Notes: generated by a model from the letters alone, not told the origin. A stretch of DNA of 64,000 nucleotides from Ptychodera flava (GCF_041260155.1 NC_091940.1:28328151-28392150); one strand, 5' to 3'; shown: positions 1-11,822, numbered from the stretch's first letter. Numbers and translations: made by a program.

Positions 1-730
1 TGTGCTGATTGACGATATTCTAAGAAGTCCAAAAACGTTCGAATGACGCAATTAATTTACCTCCTACTGCGGTGACTTTATATACATCATTATCAATGCC
101 TTTGGGCTCTGGTAATTCTTTTATAAAACTTCTCCTTAGTTTTTGTCGTTTTCATTATTCTCAATCAGATGTATTAAATTTTCAAACAATACCACATAGA
201 TATCAGTTTTTACGTGTAAAATATTAGTTGCCTCTGATGACTACATTTTGTCGTCTGCCATACAGTTACGCGTGGTTCGATACATCGCGGCCGCCGCGTG
301 TGGTATGCGCGCATACCACGCGGCGGCCACTATACATGTATCAACCGCACCTATCTGTGCTAGTCACCTATGCGAATTCTGGTGGAATCAGCAAAATTTG
401 TTTTTCGTTTTTTTTGCCAAGTCAGTAGGACTCGGCTTTCAACCATGGGACATGCCCGCTCACCGACGCGAGTGGTACTGCTGTGGCGTACAGCAGCGTC
501 AGCGTAGACTCGTACTCCATAGCTTAGTTGACAGTGGCCCCAGTGCCGAACGTTCTATGTCCGGAAGCTGAATTCAGGTGGGCCACCGGAATTCAAACTT
601 TAACTTTTTTGAGGACATGTTTTTATCGATATCTCGCGATCCGCGCGCAGTCGCCATGTCAAATATCGACCGTTGGCATTAAAAAAATGTGTTTTAAAAA
701 TGTTACCAAGTGGGAGTGCCTCTTTAAATA
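1..730. mobile_element. Partial terminal-inverted-repeat element (copy 1)
   Basis: Bases 1-255 match the reverse complement of 45110-45366, and 357-725 match the reverse complement of 43164-43526. Bases about 605-725 also recur in direct orientation at 45440-45555. The element therefore has long inverted termini; its other end lies left of the window. No transposase-like frame was recognised. Confidence 0.7.
289..328. repeat. GC-rich near-perfect palindrome
   Basis: The arm ggccgccgcg...tggtatgc is followed by its complement, with a 2-nt bulge at 299-300. It lies where the second copy of the element (43.2-45.6 kb) carries a 1.6-kb insertion. Confidence 0.75.
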
Positions 731-1022
731 GCAGGTTTTGTACGCCCTCGACAGCTAACTTTAATATGTATTACCCTTGCTACATTGTACACCGTAACAA
801 TACAAAACAGGTATATCGTAAGTTCGCCGTTGAGGGCTTAATCAAGAAGAAATGTACGCATTCTATGTTTGAAACATAGTTTTACGTTTACGTATTCTTA
901 AATGAATAAATATATACATCGTAACATATTAAAACGCGAAAAATCACCATAAATGGTATTCTAAAGTCGTGGGAATTGATTTCTTAACAAAGTTAACCGT
1001 ATCTACTGAAATGACGGTACAC

Positions 1023-1125
1023 GTATGTATGTATGTATGTATGTATGTATGTATGTATGTATGTATGTATGTATGTATGTATGTATGTATGTATGTATGT
1101 ATGTATGTATGTATGTATGTATGTA

Positions 1126-1208
<83 letters not shown>
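1023..1208. repeat. Compound microsatellite (GTAT)n then (TA)n
   Basis: About 100 bp of GTAT repeats followed by about 80 bp of TA repeats with one interruption. Open frames here are repeat artefacts. Confidence 0.95.
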
Positions 1209-4094
1209 CATTCATTCATTATTTAAATGTTCAACATCCCCGAGATAGCGGTGTCAGCCTTTAAGAATTTGATCTTGAAAGTAGGACGTGCATTCCAAGC
1301 AGGTCGAAGCGACTTTCGACATATCACTTCACAGCTACCGTCTTGGCTAACACACACACACCGATGCTAAATACTACATGATGTCAAAAACTACACAGTG
1401 TTTGACAATGTCGAGCCAATGTAAATGAAAGACTCAGCGTTCGTGCATTGAATGGGATATGGTGTTCGTGACTCCCTTCCGGTCACCCATTCCTTCTCAC
1501 AATGTCTTTTGTCGGCAGCGCTGTGACGTAAGTATACTGTGAAGGTTTCTCTAATTGTACTTATTTTTTCGTTGATGGATCAGAGCAGTAAAGTGTGGTT
1601 ATGTTCTCCCCTTTATCTGGTGGACGATTTGGTTCTCCTGTTACAGTACTGAAAAATAATTTGAAATTATTACTCAATCCACAGAGTTGGAAGCTTTTTC
1701 GCCGTGACTATTTTGGACATGCATCTGATTTTAATTGAACGTTGCCATGGCGTGCGAACCTCGTTTTGTTGCTACGGAACATTTTGACCGCCATTTTAAT
1801 TGTGACGTCATTCTACTAGCTACAAATCATCAAACTCTTTTAAATAGTTGAGGATTGTTCTATTCGTTTTCTCTTTGACTTCACATGTTAATTTGACGCC
1901 CTACTGAATTGTGCTTTATTGTGCATATAATTCTATACAATTTGTTCTACTCCTACAACAAACCACGTCGACTCAATCTCTGTCATGCGCGGATGAAGTA
2001 CGAACATTATTTATTTGCGAGTGAGTGGGGTTATCATATGGTGACGGCCAGCTGACCTCATTTGTCTTACAGCTAAACAAAGATTTTGACAGTTTTCTGA
2101 AAGGCGATTTTGAATTAATACAACTCAGCTTGGCACTCCTTTACTAGGGATGGTATACACATCGTTGAAATTAGACAAAGCGTCGCTATCTTCAGGACAG
2201 ATATCGTCTACCTCGACATGTTGACTGTACGCAGAACTCGGTGAAAGATTACAATATTTAATAGAAGAAAAGTTTTTTCAACTCAGTTTAATGTTTTGCT
2301 TGGAAGCGACTGAAAAATTATTCAAAATCAACAGGTGGTGCTTCCTCATAGATGATTCATTTGGAGACGAAGAGGTAAGAATGTAAATGCTAACAAATTA
2401 TGTTACTATCTGCCAACCAATCACGTCTGAAGTAATCCAATAACTAAGTAAAATTTGTCGGACTACTGTAACAGCTTTCCAACAATCTTCTCAATCAAAC
2501 AAATGTTTCATGCAGGTTACAAGATTAAAAATTTGACTGCGTAGAGTTTGGTTTCTCTGGCTTAATATCTATCCGAAGTTTTTTTTGAGCCGTCAGCAGA
2601 ATATATTGTCGACTTACAAAGATAGGTTGAAATTATTTACACATACGTCAGTGAGCAGTGTGACATTGTCACGTCACTGGCAACCACAGACTCATAGGGT
2701 GGCATACCGCCGTTTGTCGGAGTGTGGCCCTTGTCTACAGCTCATTGGGAGCCCTGAAATAAAAGATTATCTTCTTTTTACATTCATAAAATGTAGACTA
2801 ATAAGGTTCACGCACGCTGAAATTACACAGCCAGACGCCACTGTTACTCTGTGTCAAATCAGTTTATAGTCTATATTTACCCTTTGTGAAGAAGAACGTA
2901 ACGGTACTGTTTGATCGTCTCCATGGACGATGACCTGGCTTTAGCCGTAATTTCAAGTAAAAGCTTGCTACTATAACGGTTGTCCTTCGTTCAACAAAAC
3001 GCCATTTTCTCTGAATGAATGAAACGATTCGTTGAGTTCAGGCAAAGCATGTTCTAACATTAACGGAAACGTCTTATAATATCGGATAAAATGGAAAACA
3101 CTGTGACACTATAAGAACGAAACCAAAAGAGCAGCACGCAAAGAATAAAACAAGAAAACATGTGTAGGGCGTCGAAGCAAATGCGTCAGTGTTTTCGCTT
3201 TAAATTATTTGAATGCATCCGACTAGATATGGTTATTGTATAACGTTATTCAACCGAACGGATCGTGGCAAATTTGAATACAAAAGAATCGTTTTGTTGT
3301 CAAGTTGAGGATAGGCAATGATGCGTCTATATTCCGTTTCGAGAGCAGAAAGAAAGCGGAGTCAAATATATATTTCTGTAAAGTCACCTCAAACGAATTT
3401 AACAACCAACAATTCATATTGTCAGCATCTTGATTTCGATGTGATAGTGTATCGGAAAATATGGTACCTAATGTTCTCACTGTTAATATAATAAATGCTG
3501 TGACATTCAAAATTTGACAGTTTGTTATTTGGAATTCCATAGTTTCACATGTATGCCATCACAATAAGCTTACAAAAGCCTATCCGGTAAGTCTCCGCTG
3601 ACGCACACGCGGTAGTTGCAGGGTTTCGCCGCTCTACTTTTCAGGATAATGCGTACATTCCCTTCGACCTTCTTCGTTTAGGAATTGCTTGAATTGAATT
3701 TCACTCAGAGGTGCGTGTCATATTCTGAACATGTTACAGCTTATTACAACTCGAATTGCACCCTGGCTAATCGTCTTGAATGTTCTTCTATAATTTTATT
3801 CCCTAACCTGGTATTATCTTTAGAGATACAATGCATAAAGTTGAAGAAAAAACAAAACATAAATTTATAAGCAGAAACTTATTGTCTTGCTTTTTTCCCA
3901 CGAAGCAGAGTATAGCATTCGAACTCGTTTGGCTTGCATTTCAATTTCTGCACAAATATTTTTGAAGTAAACCTTAGGAATAGAATATGAGACTCATAAA
4001 ATATATGCATTAAAGCCTACATAACTTACAAGTATTTGAATTTGCTAATTAATAGTTTAGAACTTACAGTAATGAAATGATGCTCTTTATTCCA
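1209..4094. other. Gene 1 upstream region, no coding exon recognised
   Basis: AT-rich sequence without convincing coding frames. It contains possible donors for a non-coding first exon (1528, 2375) and the motif gtgtgac-att-gtcacgtc at 2658-2675, which recurs upstream of gene 2. Confidence 0.4.
2658..2675 (+). promoter_or_regulatory. Candidate shared upstream motif (gene 1)
   Basis: GTGTGAC-ATT-GTCACGTC, an imperfect palindrome with a CRE-like CGTCA edge. The gene 2 upstream region has GTGTGAC-GAT-GTCACGTC. Functional assignment is inference. Confidence 0.25.
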
Positions 4095-4154
4095 GTTAAC
4101 TTTAAACTTACTGATCACCAACAAGGAATTCGAACAGGACTAATTCACAGAAGG
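4095..4154 (+). other. Gene 1 5' UTR part of exon 1
   Basis: A good acceptor (tctttattccag, ending at 4094) precedes 60 nt before the ATG at 4155. Genes 2, 3 and 4 have the same arrangement, so a 5' UTR intron is likely. An in-frame ATG upstream (4077) lies on the intron side of this acceptor and is not preferred. The first non-coding exon was not located with confidence; possible donors are gtaagtat at 1528 and gtaaga at 2375. Confidence 0.5.
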
Positions 4155-4266
4155 ATGAGCGGAGCATGGCGTTTGACAGTTCTGGCAGCCGTGGTTTGGT
4201 TATCGCAGCCGTTGATTGCAGAGTATGACTCGTCAGAAGTAGACGGGAAACGACATAGCAGCAGAG
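4155..4266 (+). CDS. Gene 1 exon 1: signal peptide
   Basis: It starts [18 protein letters not shown], then PLIAEYD: a short n-region with Arg, a hydrophobic core and a small-residue cleavage region near LIA. It ends ..SSR plus one base (phase 1) at the donor gtaatg. The start was chosen because the signal-peptide core follows this Met directly and the upstream in-frame Met lies before the acceptor. Confidence 0.85.
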
Positions 4267-6315
4267 GTAATGTATGGCCTGTCAAATCCACGTCAACTGT
4301 CGACATGTTTGCTCATACAGTCGTTGTTAGGATTTCATGATCTGTTTACTCGATGATGTATGAGACAGCTTGCCCATCCTTCAATCGTCGTCGTTTACAC
4401 AAAATATCACGCTCAGTATAACTGAAGGCACGACTTATTTGGCAATATTTTCCAACTAAGTTTTGGAAGATGCCTTCCGGCAGTGACCAACATCAGAGCC
4501 TGGGGCTCGTATTGTCGACCGCGGGCCATTCGGGTACTTGCTGGTTCTTACGTCATTTTTGCGTCACAGCAAAGTGAAAAAAAAAATCTAAGTTCGGATT
4601 TTTCAACCAACAATATTCATTGTTTCAACATACATAAATGACATAACTTTTACTGCTACTTTTTCACATAATTTCTGCATCATTCGCTCTTCTGTATCGT
4701 CTGATCTCGCATTTACCTCGCTCACGTGCGTTTCATCTACTAACGTCACTTGGCGGTCAATAACTTGCAGGTATTGTTATCTTTGCAATTGTATTTTGGA
4801 CTTGCTTACTTGTTATTCAGAGACACAAAACATACCTGGACTGTAGAGGGGCCGTGGTATAACTAATTTCAAAATTGCCTTTGTTTTCCCATAGAGCTAA
4901 GGGCCCTGGGTGACTGTGGCGGGTTTACACCGACACGTCCGGGGAACTGGCGTCTCCCAACTATCCCAGTTACTATGGCAACAACCAGCATTGCATGTAT
5001 AGTATAAGTGTACCCTTGGATGTGTTCATAGTGGTAGGCCTTTTTATGAATATTGTTCACACACAGTTCAAACGGCAGCATTATGAGGGCAACGTTATAA
5101 GGGGATGTTTAAATACCTGACGAAATTGCATCTGTAGTGTGGTCCATTAGAATTTATACACAACAGCTACGTTCAAAAAGGTATTTTGATATGTAGCATC
5201 CCTCCAATGGCCACTACGAATTGAGTATAGGTTTGTAAATTAATAGTCTTCAAAAATCATTCTTGTTTCTATACACAACTCGTTTCTAACTGCTATTGAT
5301 CCGGTACGTGACGGTTTTTTAACTGGCAGTAACTGCAATCAAACCATATAAACTAATTTGGCTTCAAAACGACCATAAGATATAGCATTGATCTTATCAG
5401 AATGTAAATTGCCGATTGAGACTTTGACTGATGTGTAAAAGCAAAACAAAAACAAGAAACAAACAAAATGACAAAGCGATTCCCAAACATTGTTACCCTC
5501 TAAACCCTGCTTGTGTATTGTCAAATAATTCCAATATGACCCACAGTACACTATTTTATTTATTCTATTTGCAATTTTCCTGAACCAAATGAAAGAAATA
5601 ACAAACAAACAGACAATCTATTGTTTGTCTTAAAACATTCGCCCGGGAATTAACTTTTCGCATTTTTATTTTACCATTGCACGTGGAGCTTCAATTTCAT
5701 ACGTTCGACCTCGAGGCTAACAACATGGATTACGTCGATGTTTATGACGGAGACGTGTACGACTCGCAGTACAGAATAGGAAGGTACTCCGGGGCAGAAA
5801 TACCGGGCATTATACAGTCAAGCGCCTCCAGCCTCCTCCTGGTATTCGTTTCCGACTTCAGCACAACGGCGCGAGGGTTCTACGCCAAGTACAGCAGCAT
5901 GAAAGGTCACACCTCGTACGGCATGTGTTTTGGCGATCACTTCACAGACATGGGGTCTTTCACCTCCCCGTTGTACCCTTCGAATTATCCTATGCATATG
6001 AACTGCTTTTATCTCATCTCCCTGGCAACGGGAAGCACAATACGAGTAAGATTTTTGTATTTCAGTGCCATAAATCACGGCAAACGTAGAGTATACGTTC
6101 GGAATTCAGAAATAGTCAATGATACGTACAAACCTTTTGTCTAAAAAACTTAACGCGAAAATGAGGTGAAAATAAACGGTGAACTTAATATTAAGATGAG
6201 AGGACAACATGCAATAATAAACAGGACTGAGTGACTACATTGGCCTTTTCAAAGTCGCCAAAGAGTTTTTATGTCATGTTCTTACAAGTCAATTTATTCT
6301 GTTCATGAGAGAGAG

Positions 6316-6382
<67 letters not shown>

Positions 6383-9300
6383 CATACAATCTGATCGTAT
6401 TTTGATTAACGACTCAGTAAATTTAAAATTCTCTATCTGTTTCAAGCTCGAGTTTCTGGAGTTTGCAACCGAAAACAGTTTTGACTACGTCGAGGTGTAT
6501 AACGGAAGCGATACGCAAGCCACAAGTCTTGGCAGGTACAGTGGAACAAATCTACCATCCCCGATCACATCCACGGGTTCCAGTCTCTACGTTAAGTTTC
6601 GTTCGGACGGGAGCACACAGCTTCGAGGTTTCTACGCGATATACAGCGTTGCGTCCTCCAAGACGTATTCTGGTAAGTTAAAAGGACAGTAATAGATGAA
6701 CGTGCATTTCGTCTATTGCGTCTTTGTACAAGCTCCTCTATCCATATGTAGTGCTGACCAGCCAGAGACGATTTTGAATTACTAAATATTGTTTTTCTTT
6801 AGTCTGTGGCGATGACTTAGTCTCAGCACAAGGTGGCGCTATTCAATCACACGAATCATATCCCAGCTACTACGGCGTCAATCTGCAATGTTCGCTGATC
6901 ATCCCTATCCAACACTCATTCAACCAAATCTACCTGAGGTTCACCGACATAGATCTATTCTACGCAAACTCTGAAGGTACGTTTGTTTAACAAATAATTC
7001 CGAATTACCCTACTTAGTTTATATAATGACCGGCACCCTGTAAAGTAAATTGCTCATCGACTTCATAAATCCTCAATTGTGATTGTGTAGACGATTAAGT
7101 GTAGACATGTGGCCTGCATAGGCTAACGACGACACTGCTTGGTCGCGGCAGTCTTTTACAATGTTTTGCGAAATCAAGTTCGCTCAAAGCAAATGCAAAT
7201 CAGAAGCAGTCTCCATTAGCAACTCGCATGCAGCCTACGTATTAAATATCTGCGTTTTGGGCGCTCCTTGTACAATGCACAGGATTTTGATCGCATCGTC
7301 GTCGACCGGATGCCTCGACATTATCATGACGTCCTTCATATTTTTTCGTTAAAATTGACCACGTTTTCTTTCTAAAGACTCAATCTTTTGATCAAACTTA
7401 TTTTCATATTTTAAACTATTCCTTTTCAAAATCAAGAACGAAAATCAGGGGTCAAACATGCAATATTTGGTTCTGGAGTAACAACAAACTAGCCAACATT
7501 TATACCCACAATTAAAATTAACTAAGGCCACAACCCCGTTTGTGTCTCTATGGGTAAAAATGAAAACAAAATGCAATTTTCACAAAAATAGCGGAACGAA
7601 AACTTTATTTACCTCAAGAGCTTCAAAATTAGCCCCCCTCCCACAAGTCAGTGTTAGATTCAGCGAAGGCTGTGAAAGTTTGAGCATAGACAGTATTATC
7701 GCCCTCTGCCATCTATGGTTATATCTGTCCCCGATCAATTATATTCTGATATACAATCCCTGCCAAACACTTGGGTGCACCTAACTGCCATTTCGACAGT
7801 TCGTACCCGAGCAAATCTTTATTACACCTGCAGACTGTAGTGGCTCTGACGTAATCACTGTGACAGACAGCACTGGGACTGTGTCTGAGACTATCTGTGA
7901 CAACGACTACCTACCCAGCATCGAGACTCTGGCCGACCTCCCCAGCCTAAACGTAACTTTTGAGAGCACTGGAAGTCACTCAACCTCTTACAAGGGATTC
8001 AGCGCCGTATTTGCCCTCTATTACATCCCGAGTGGTAAGTTGCACGTAAGTTGTTAGTTCTGTTTTCACTAGCTCGTGTGAAATTATCTCCTGTAATTTT
8101 TTCTCCGGGCTTGCTTTACTTTGCTTTGCTTTTTCTTTACTTTCGCGATGGCTCACTCGACCCCTCTGTCCTCCCTCTCCTCTACCCTCTCCCTAATGAC
8201 TCTGAAATTTTTAGTGTGTTTCTTTTGTTTTCTGTCTCTCTACTCCAGTCTTTCGTCTTCCTAGCATTTTGGCAAGAATTTAGCGTACACTCTTCTGTTT
8301 TGACGGGGACAGGAGGAGTGATGTGTTTACTCTAAAGTCATTATAAATAAAGAAAAATCGCGCTCAAAACCAAATTGAAAATATAGCCGAGAATCTTAAA
8401 TTGCACGCATCTGAGTTACACGCGAGAAAGCACCTTCACTCCAGCTTACAATCTGCAGTCAATAAAAAATTATGGTTTGATTCTCTGCACTTTTGTCGGA
8501 TATACGGAACAAATTTGATGTTCAGCTGACTCGCTCTGGTCTTCGCCACGCTGTGACGACCGGTCCTGATGATACGATTGTAACAATGGAACCACCGCTG
8601 AGTTGAGGCTATTTTGCGAGAGAATTGCAGCCGCGTTTATCAATGCAGTAGTGTACGGTCGCTGGTGTAAAAACTTCATGTGTCTTTTCTGCACAGGAAC
8701 GTGTCACGTAAACGACTTCGCCTGCTCTAACGGAAGGTGTATCTCCAATGGCCTGCGATGCGACGGCACAGACCACTGCTCCGACAACTCCGATGAAGAG
8801 AACTGCTCCGATTCCGAGTCAGGTGCGTGCACGACGGCTTTCTCCAATGATGAGCCGATACGCATGCGTTAGTCGTGCGGATAGAACAGAGTTCGACGCT
8901 CAGACCATTCATGACGCTGATCTGTGACAAAAATTGCGTCTGACGCTAATAAGTGTTATTTTGGTCACGGATTTATGAGTCTTAACCCTGCTCATTCATC
9001 AGCCGTCATGGTTGAAAACATGTTTATTTAATTTTGTCCGTTATGTCCGTGCACGTAACATATTACCGTGTCACCTTTGCGGTGATACTGTAGGCAAAGA
9101 GGAAAAGTAAGGTAATTAACACTCTGGTCGAAATCTGACCAGAGGGAGACTTGATCACCGTACTTCGGAAGAATAAGTTAAAATTCTCCCTTTCATTTAT
9201 CTTTGTGTTTTTGTTGTCATCATATTGACTTTCAAAATTATATACAAATAAAACAATTTTGTTGGAGCCTAGAGGTCTACTAAAGTAAATTGGTATCTTT

Positions 9301-11044
9301 CTGCGACATGCTTAACTTTCGCTGAACAGTAGGTGAATTTCCAACACGATGTAACGCATAACGCTGCCATGGTTGGATTTCTGGCGATTTTCATATTTCA
9401 TTTACAAAACTGGAAAACAGTAACACTTCCTTAGGTAGCAATAGCATCTTTATATTATTAGCGACAGTAACTGTAACTTTCGAGAAGTATTCATTCCTCC
9501 AGGTAAAGATCAATAAGCGCCAAGTATTACCTAGGCGTTTCAAATACAGCGCCCCATTTACAACATGCAGTTTTTGTGTTGAAAAGTGAACTCCAGCCTG
9601 GACTCTAATCCAACCGTGACTGTCAAAAACGCCGTTTGAAGTCTCAAACATGATGCATTTGTAGTTGAACTAGAAGGAATAGGATTTAAAAAAATGAACA
9701 GAACAAAAAGAATTTATGGTTTATTACTTTCATCTTCAGCTGAATCCGGTGGCATATAAATATTGATTGATTGATTGGTTTTCTAGATAGCCCTGACATA
9801 ATCTTGATTGTTGGGTTAGCCTTCGGTGGCGTGGTGCTGTTGCTTATCATCATAGTACTGGTGGTATATTGTTGTTGCTGCAAGGAACCGACGTCCACAG
9901 CGCCCTCATCGGCAAATAAGCCGCCCGGGAGTGGTTTCAATGCTGCATCGGGGTAAGTCATCAGCGAGTTTGTCAGGTAGCAATGCATCCAGGGCAAGTA
10001 ACTTTTCACATCGGTGTAACATCTGTTTCTGACAAAAAAAAATCTTTTGTCCCTTTATCCGACATAACTTAACGACCTGTAGCAAAGCTACGCATGTGCA
10101 GGGCGATGTTCAAGTTTAATATTCTCTTCATTTTCAAGAACACGTGACAAAGATCGCTTTCTCAGGGTAGCTAATTTTGGTCACTGGCTGTCTTATAAGC
10201 AGGCGAGAGACAGGTGTCGTTATCTTCCCTGGGTGTTGTTCGAAGTTGTGAAATATCAAGTGGATCAGTAAAACCATTCTGTTCACATATTTAGTGAAAA
10301 TGACTAGAACACTGCAGCTTTTCAAAAGACTTAAGTTTTTCCAGGCAACGTTTGGCAAAAAAAAAACGTCCAGTGGCGGACATACATTGAAATTTTACAG
10401 CACAGAATTCATCTGAAAGTTAGTGATCTTCTGCTATTTGAACGTGGACTCGAGTAGAAGGCCGTGAAAATTGCCGACACGTATACTTTGCCTAACCATC
10501 ATGAAAATAGCAAAGACTTTGGCTACCATTCTTTGTCGAATGCAGCTCCAACTCTGTGGTATGTCTTACCAAAAGATATTCGGTTTTCACCATCAGTTAC
10601 TTCTTTTAAGCCGTCTCTTAAAACATAGCTTTTTAGAAAGCACTGTGACAAAGTTCGCTGGTTTGTTGTTCTTAATTTCTTTTAGCATGTATTGTTGAGT
10701 GTCTTTTTCTCAGTGTATTTTTATGATCTTTCAGTGTATTTTATTGTAAAGCGATTTGATATTTTATTGATGGAGATCGCTCTAGAAAAATAAATTATTA
10801 TTATTATTATTATTATTATAATTATTATTAGTATTATTAAAAGAGTCTTTAAATTTATCTCCTCTTCTCCTACAGACCAGTGGATCCAACCAGACAGTTT
10901 GTCAGCTATGAAAACGCGACGAACCCACAGTTTGTAAGCTATGAGAACAAAGCGGACACCACCACGCTATTTCATTCATCGGGAATTCAAAGTAATGCTC
11001 ATGCTGGCTACTACAATGCTGCTTACCCCGTACCAATAGAATGA
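4155..11044 (+). CDS. Gene 1: CUB-CUB-CUB-like-LDLa single-pass membrane protein
   Basis: Nine coding exons predicted from GT-AG sites and continuous phases: 4155-4266, 4895-5033, 5689-6045, 6447-6672, 6803-6976, 7834-8034, 8697-8822, 9787-9952 and 10876-11044. The product would be about 556 aa. Residues 1-23 are a signal peptide, 42-152 CUB1, 163-270 CUB2, 279-400 a divergent CUB-like domain, 405-440 an LDL-receptor class A module, about 449-472 a TM helix, and the rest a cytoplasmic tail. It is therefore a type I surface protein; CUB and LDLa modules usually mediate calcium-dependent extracellular binding. The exon sum is 1670 nt, one short of a multiple of three, and the shortfall lies inside exon 2. 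As written, the frame reaches a stop there. This could be an assembly error, a null allele or a young pseudogene. Every other exon is open and correctly phased, which favours an error or an allele. The ligand is unknown. Confidence 0.85.
4895..5033 (+). CDS. Gene 1 exon 2: N-terminal half of CUB1, with a 1-nt frame defect
   Basis: The phase-1 join gives [10 protein letters not shown], a typical CUB start. After GGCGGG the CUB signature continues one frame over, as [17 protein letters not shown] and then [18 protein letters not shown], to the donor gtaggc. The exon is 139 nt; the homologous exons in genes 2 and 3 are 140 and 143 nt. The frame defect lies near 4918-4930, next to a G-run. Read straight through, the original frame stops within the exon. 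Confidence 0.8.
5689..6045 (+). CDS. Gene 1 exon 3: C-terminal half of CUB1 plus N-terminal half of CUB2
   Basis: Open in phase 0 at both ends. It contains the CUB1 strands [28 protein letters not shown] and RGFYAKYSS, then [20 protein letters not shown] and MNCFYLISL of CUB2. GRYSG stands where most CUB domains have a Cys-Gly, so the second disulfide is missing. Gene 3 also joins CUB1b and CUB2a in one exon; gene 2 has an intron there. Confidence 0.88.
6307..6377. repeat. (GA)n microsatellite in gene 1 intron 3
   Basis: About 70 bp of GA repeat with single interruptions, ending 70 nt before exon 4. Confidence 0.95.
6447..6672 (+). CDS. Gene 1 exon 4: C-terminal half of CUB2
   Basis: Acceptor ctgtttcaag, donor gtaagt, phase 0 to phase 1. 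It encodes [40 protein letters not shown] and [20 protein letters not shown], all standard CUB strands. A 70-bp GA microsatellite (6307-6377) ends about 70 nt upstream of the acceptor. Confidence 0.9.
6803..6976 (+). CDS. Gene 1 exon 5: N-terminal half of a divergent CUB-like domain
   Basis: Acceptor gtttttctttag, donor gtacgt, phase 1 to phase 1. It encodes [40 protein letters not shown] and [16 protein letters not shown]. The two cysteines and the SYPSYYG segment match the CUB start; the [11 protein letters not shown] strand lies in this exon rather than the next, so the intron position differs from the other CUBs. Confidence 0.82.
7834..8034 (+). CDS. Gene 1 exon 6: C-terminal half of the divergent CUB-like domain
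   Basis: Acceptor attacacctgcag, donor gtaagt, phase 1 to phase 1. It encodes [35 protein letters not shown] and [34 protein letters not shown] aligns with the last CUB strands (LxVxFxSD..GFxAxY). The YDG calcium-site motif of normal CUBs is not visible, so the fold call is tentative. Confidence 0.8.
8697..8822 (+). CDS. Gene 1 exon 7: LDL-receptor class A module
   Basis: A complete LDLa module on a single symmetric phase 1-1 exon: [20 protein letters not shown] followed by [15 protein letters not shown]. Six cysteines are spaced as in the family, and the acidic calcium cage D..D..DNSDE is intact. In LDLa domains this cage binds calcium and the module docks basic patches of ligands. It is the only LDLa in the window. 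Confidence 0.93.
9787..9952 (+). CDS. Gene 1 exon 8: transmembrane segment and juxtamembrane tail
   Basis: Acceptor ggttttctag, donor gtaagt. It encodes [20 protein letters not shown] then [17 protein letters not shown], a clear TM helix ending in four cysteines and a lysine at the cytoplasmic face. The CCCC run is a plausible palmitoylation site (inference). At 166 nt it is the same length as the TM exon of gene 2, and it ends in phase 2 like that exon. Confidence 0.9.
10470..10840 (+). mobile_element. LINE 3'-end fragment in gene 1 intron 8
   Basis: The plus strand encodes a remnant of the C-terminal end of a CR1/L2/Rex-type reverse transcriptase: [20 protein letters not shown] then [16 protein letters not shown], matching the conserved pattern S..AP.LWN.LP..I....S...FK..LKT. 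A stop follows. The 3' UTR ends in (ATT)n at 10791-10840, a tail typical of these LINEs. It is a 5'-truncated insertion. Confidence 0.8.
10876..11044 (+). CDS. Gene 1 exon 9: cytoplasmic tail with duplicated QFVSYEN
   Basis: Joined in phase 2, it encodes [37 protein letters not shown] and ..[13 protein letters not shown] before TGA (11042-11044). QFVSYEN occurs twice, 12 residues apart. Both copies fit Y-x-N, the sequence preferred by Grb2-type SH2 domains when the tyrosine is phosphorylated. A LINE 3' fragment with an (ATT)n tail ends about 35 nt upstream of this acceptor. Confidence 0.88.
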
Positions 11045-11822
11045 TCTGTGACCTCTGTAAGATACATCTGGCCTGTACAGTACTTTCATTGGTACGGAAA
11101 CACATTCGAATCTACAATACAAGGCCACATCGGGACACGTGTCATGAGAAAATTCCTCTTTAAACTTTGTTTTAGCTGTAGCAATGTATTATTTTTACTG
11201 TGTGCTGTTATACTTGAATTTTTCGCCCTCACCTGTTCGTTATAAGAGTTCATCCTGCACTCAAAACTAATACCATGATGGCAGAAAGAAGTGCAATGAC
11301 AGGTTAACCGAGTTAGACAAGTTTCAGATTTAAGAAGTTTGTCCTTACAGGTACGAACGTTGTATAAGCAGGTGACCGACGATCTACAATTTCTCGTTTA
11401 AGTAAAACAAATGTGGCAGTGACACCACATAACGCAATTTCAACCTGCTGACTCTGTATTTCAACATACAACCATTCAATCGAGCAGAATTATATATGTA
11501 CATATATATATATATATAGATATATTTATTACATGCCTCGTATATTGAACGTCGCGCGCTCCATAGGATTCAATGGTAACTCGTCGATGACGTCCTGGGC
11601 CGCATAGTCATCATTGGACTGAAAGTGAACCGGAACTATTTTTAACTTGACAACTTTTTTATGTAAAAATGTCGAAATTTCATGTTTTGCACAGGAAATT
11701 AGGTTGTGGGAAAATTTTGCAGAAAAAAAAATGATAAACCGCATAACAGTAGTTTAAATATATCATTGTGCCATTCGATGATAAAATCATTCCGTTGTTA
11801 ACGGATTTTCGTCTAAGATGAA

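Noticed and set aside
228-731. Overlapping open frames at the left edge
   Set aside because: They lie within a TIR element whose inverted copy at 43.1-45.4 kb gives unrelated translations.
969-1248. Open frames on both strands over 1.0-1.25 kb
   Set aside because: They are translations of the GTAT and TA microsatellites.
5818-6078. Minus-strand 86-aa frame over gene 1 exon 3
   Set aside because: Antisense shadow of a well-supported CUB exon.
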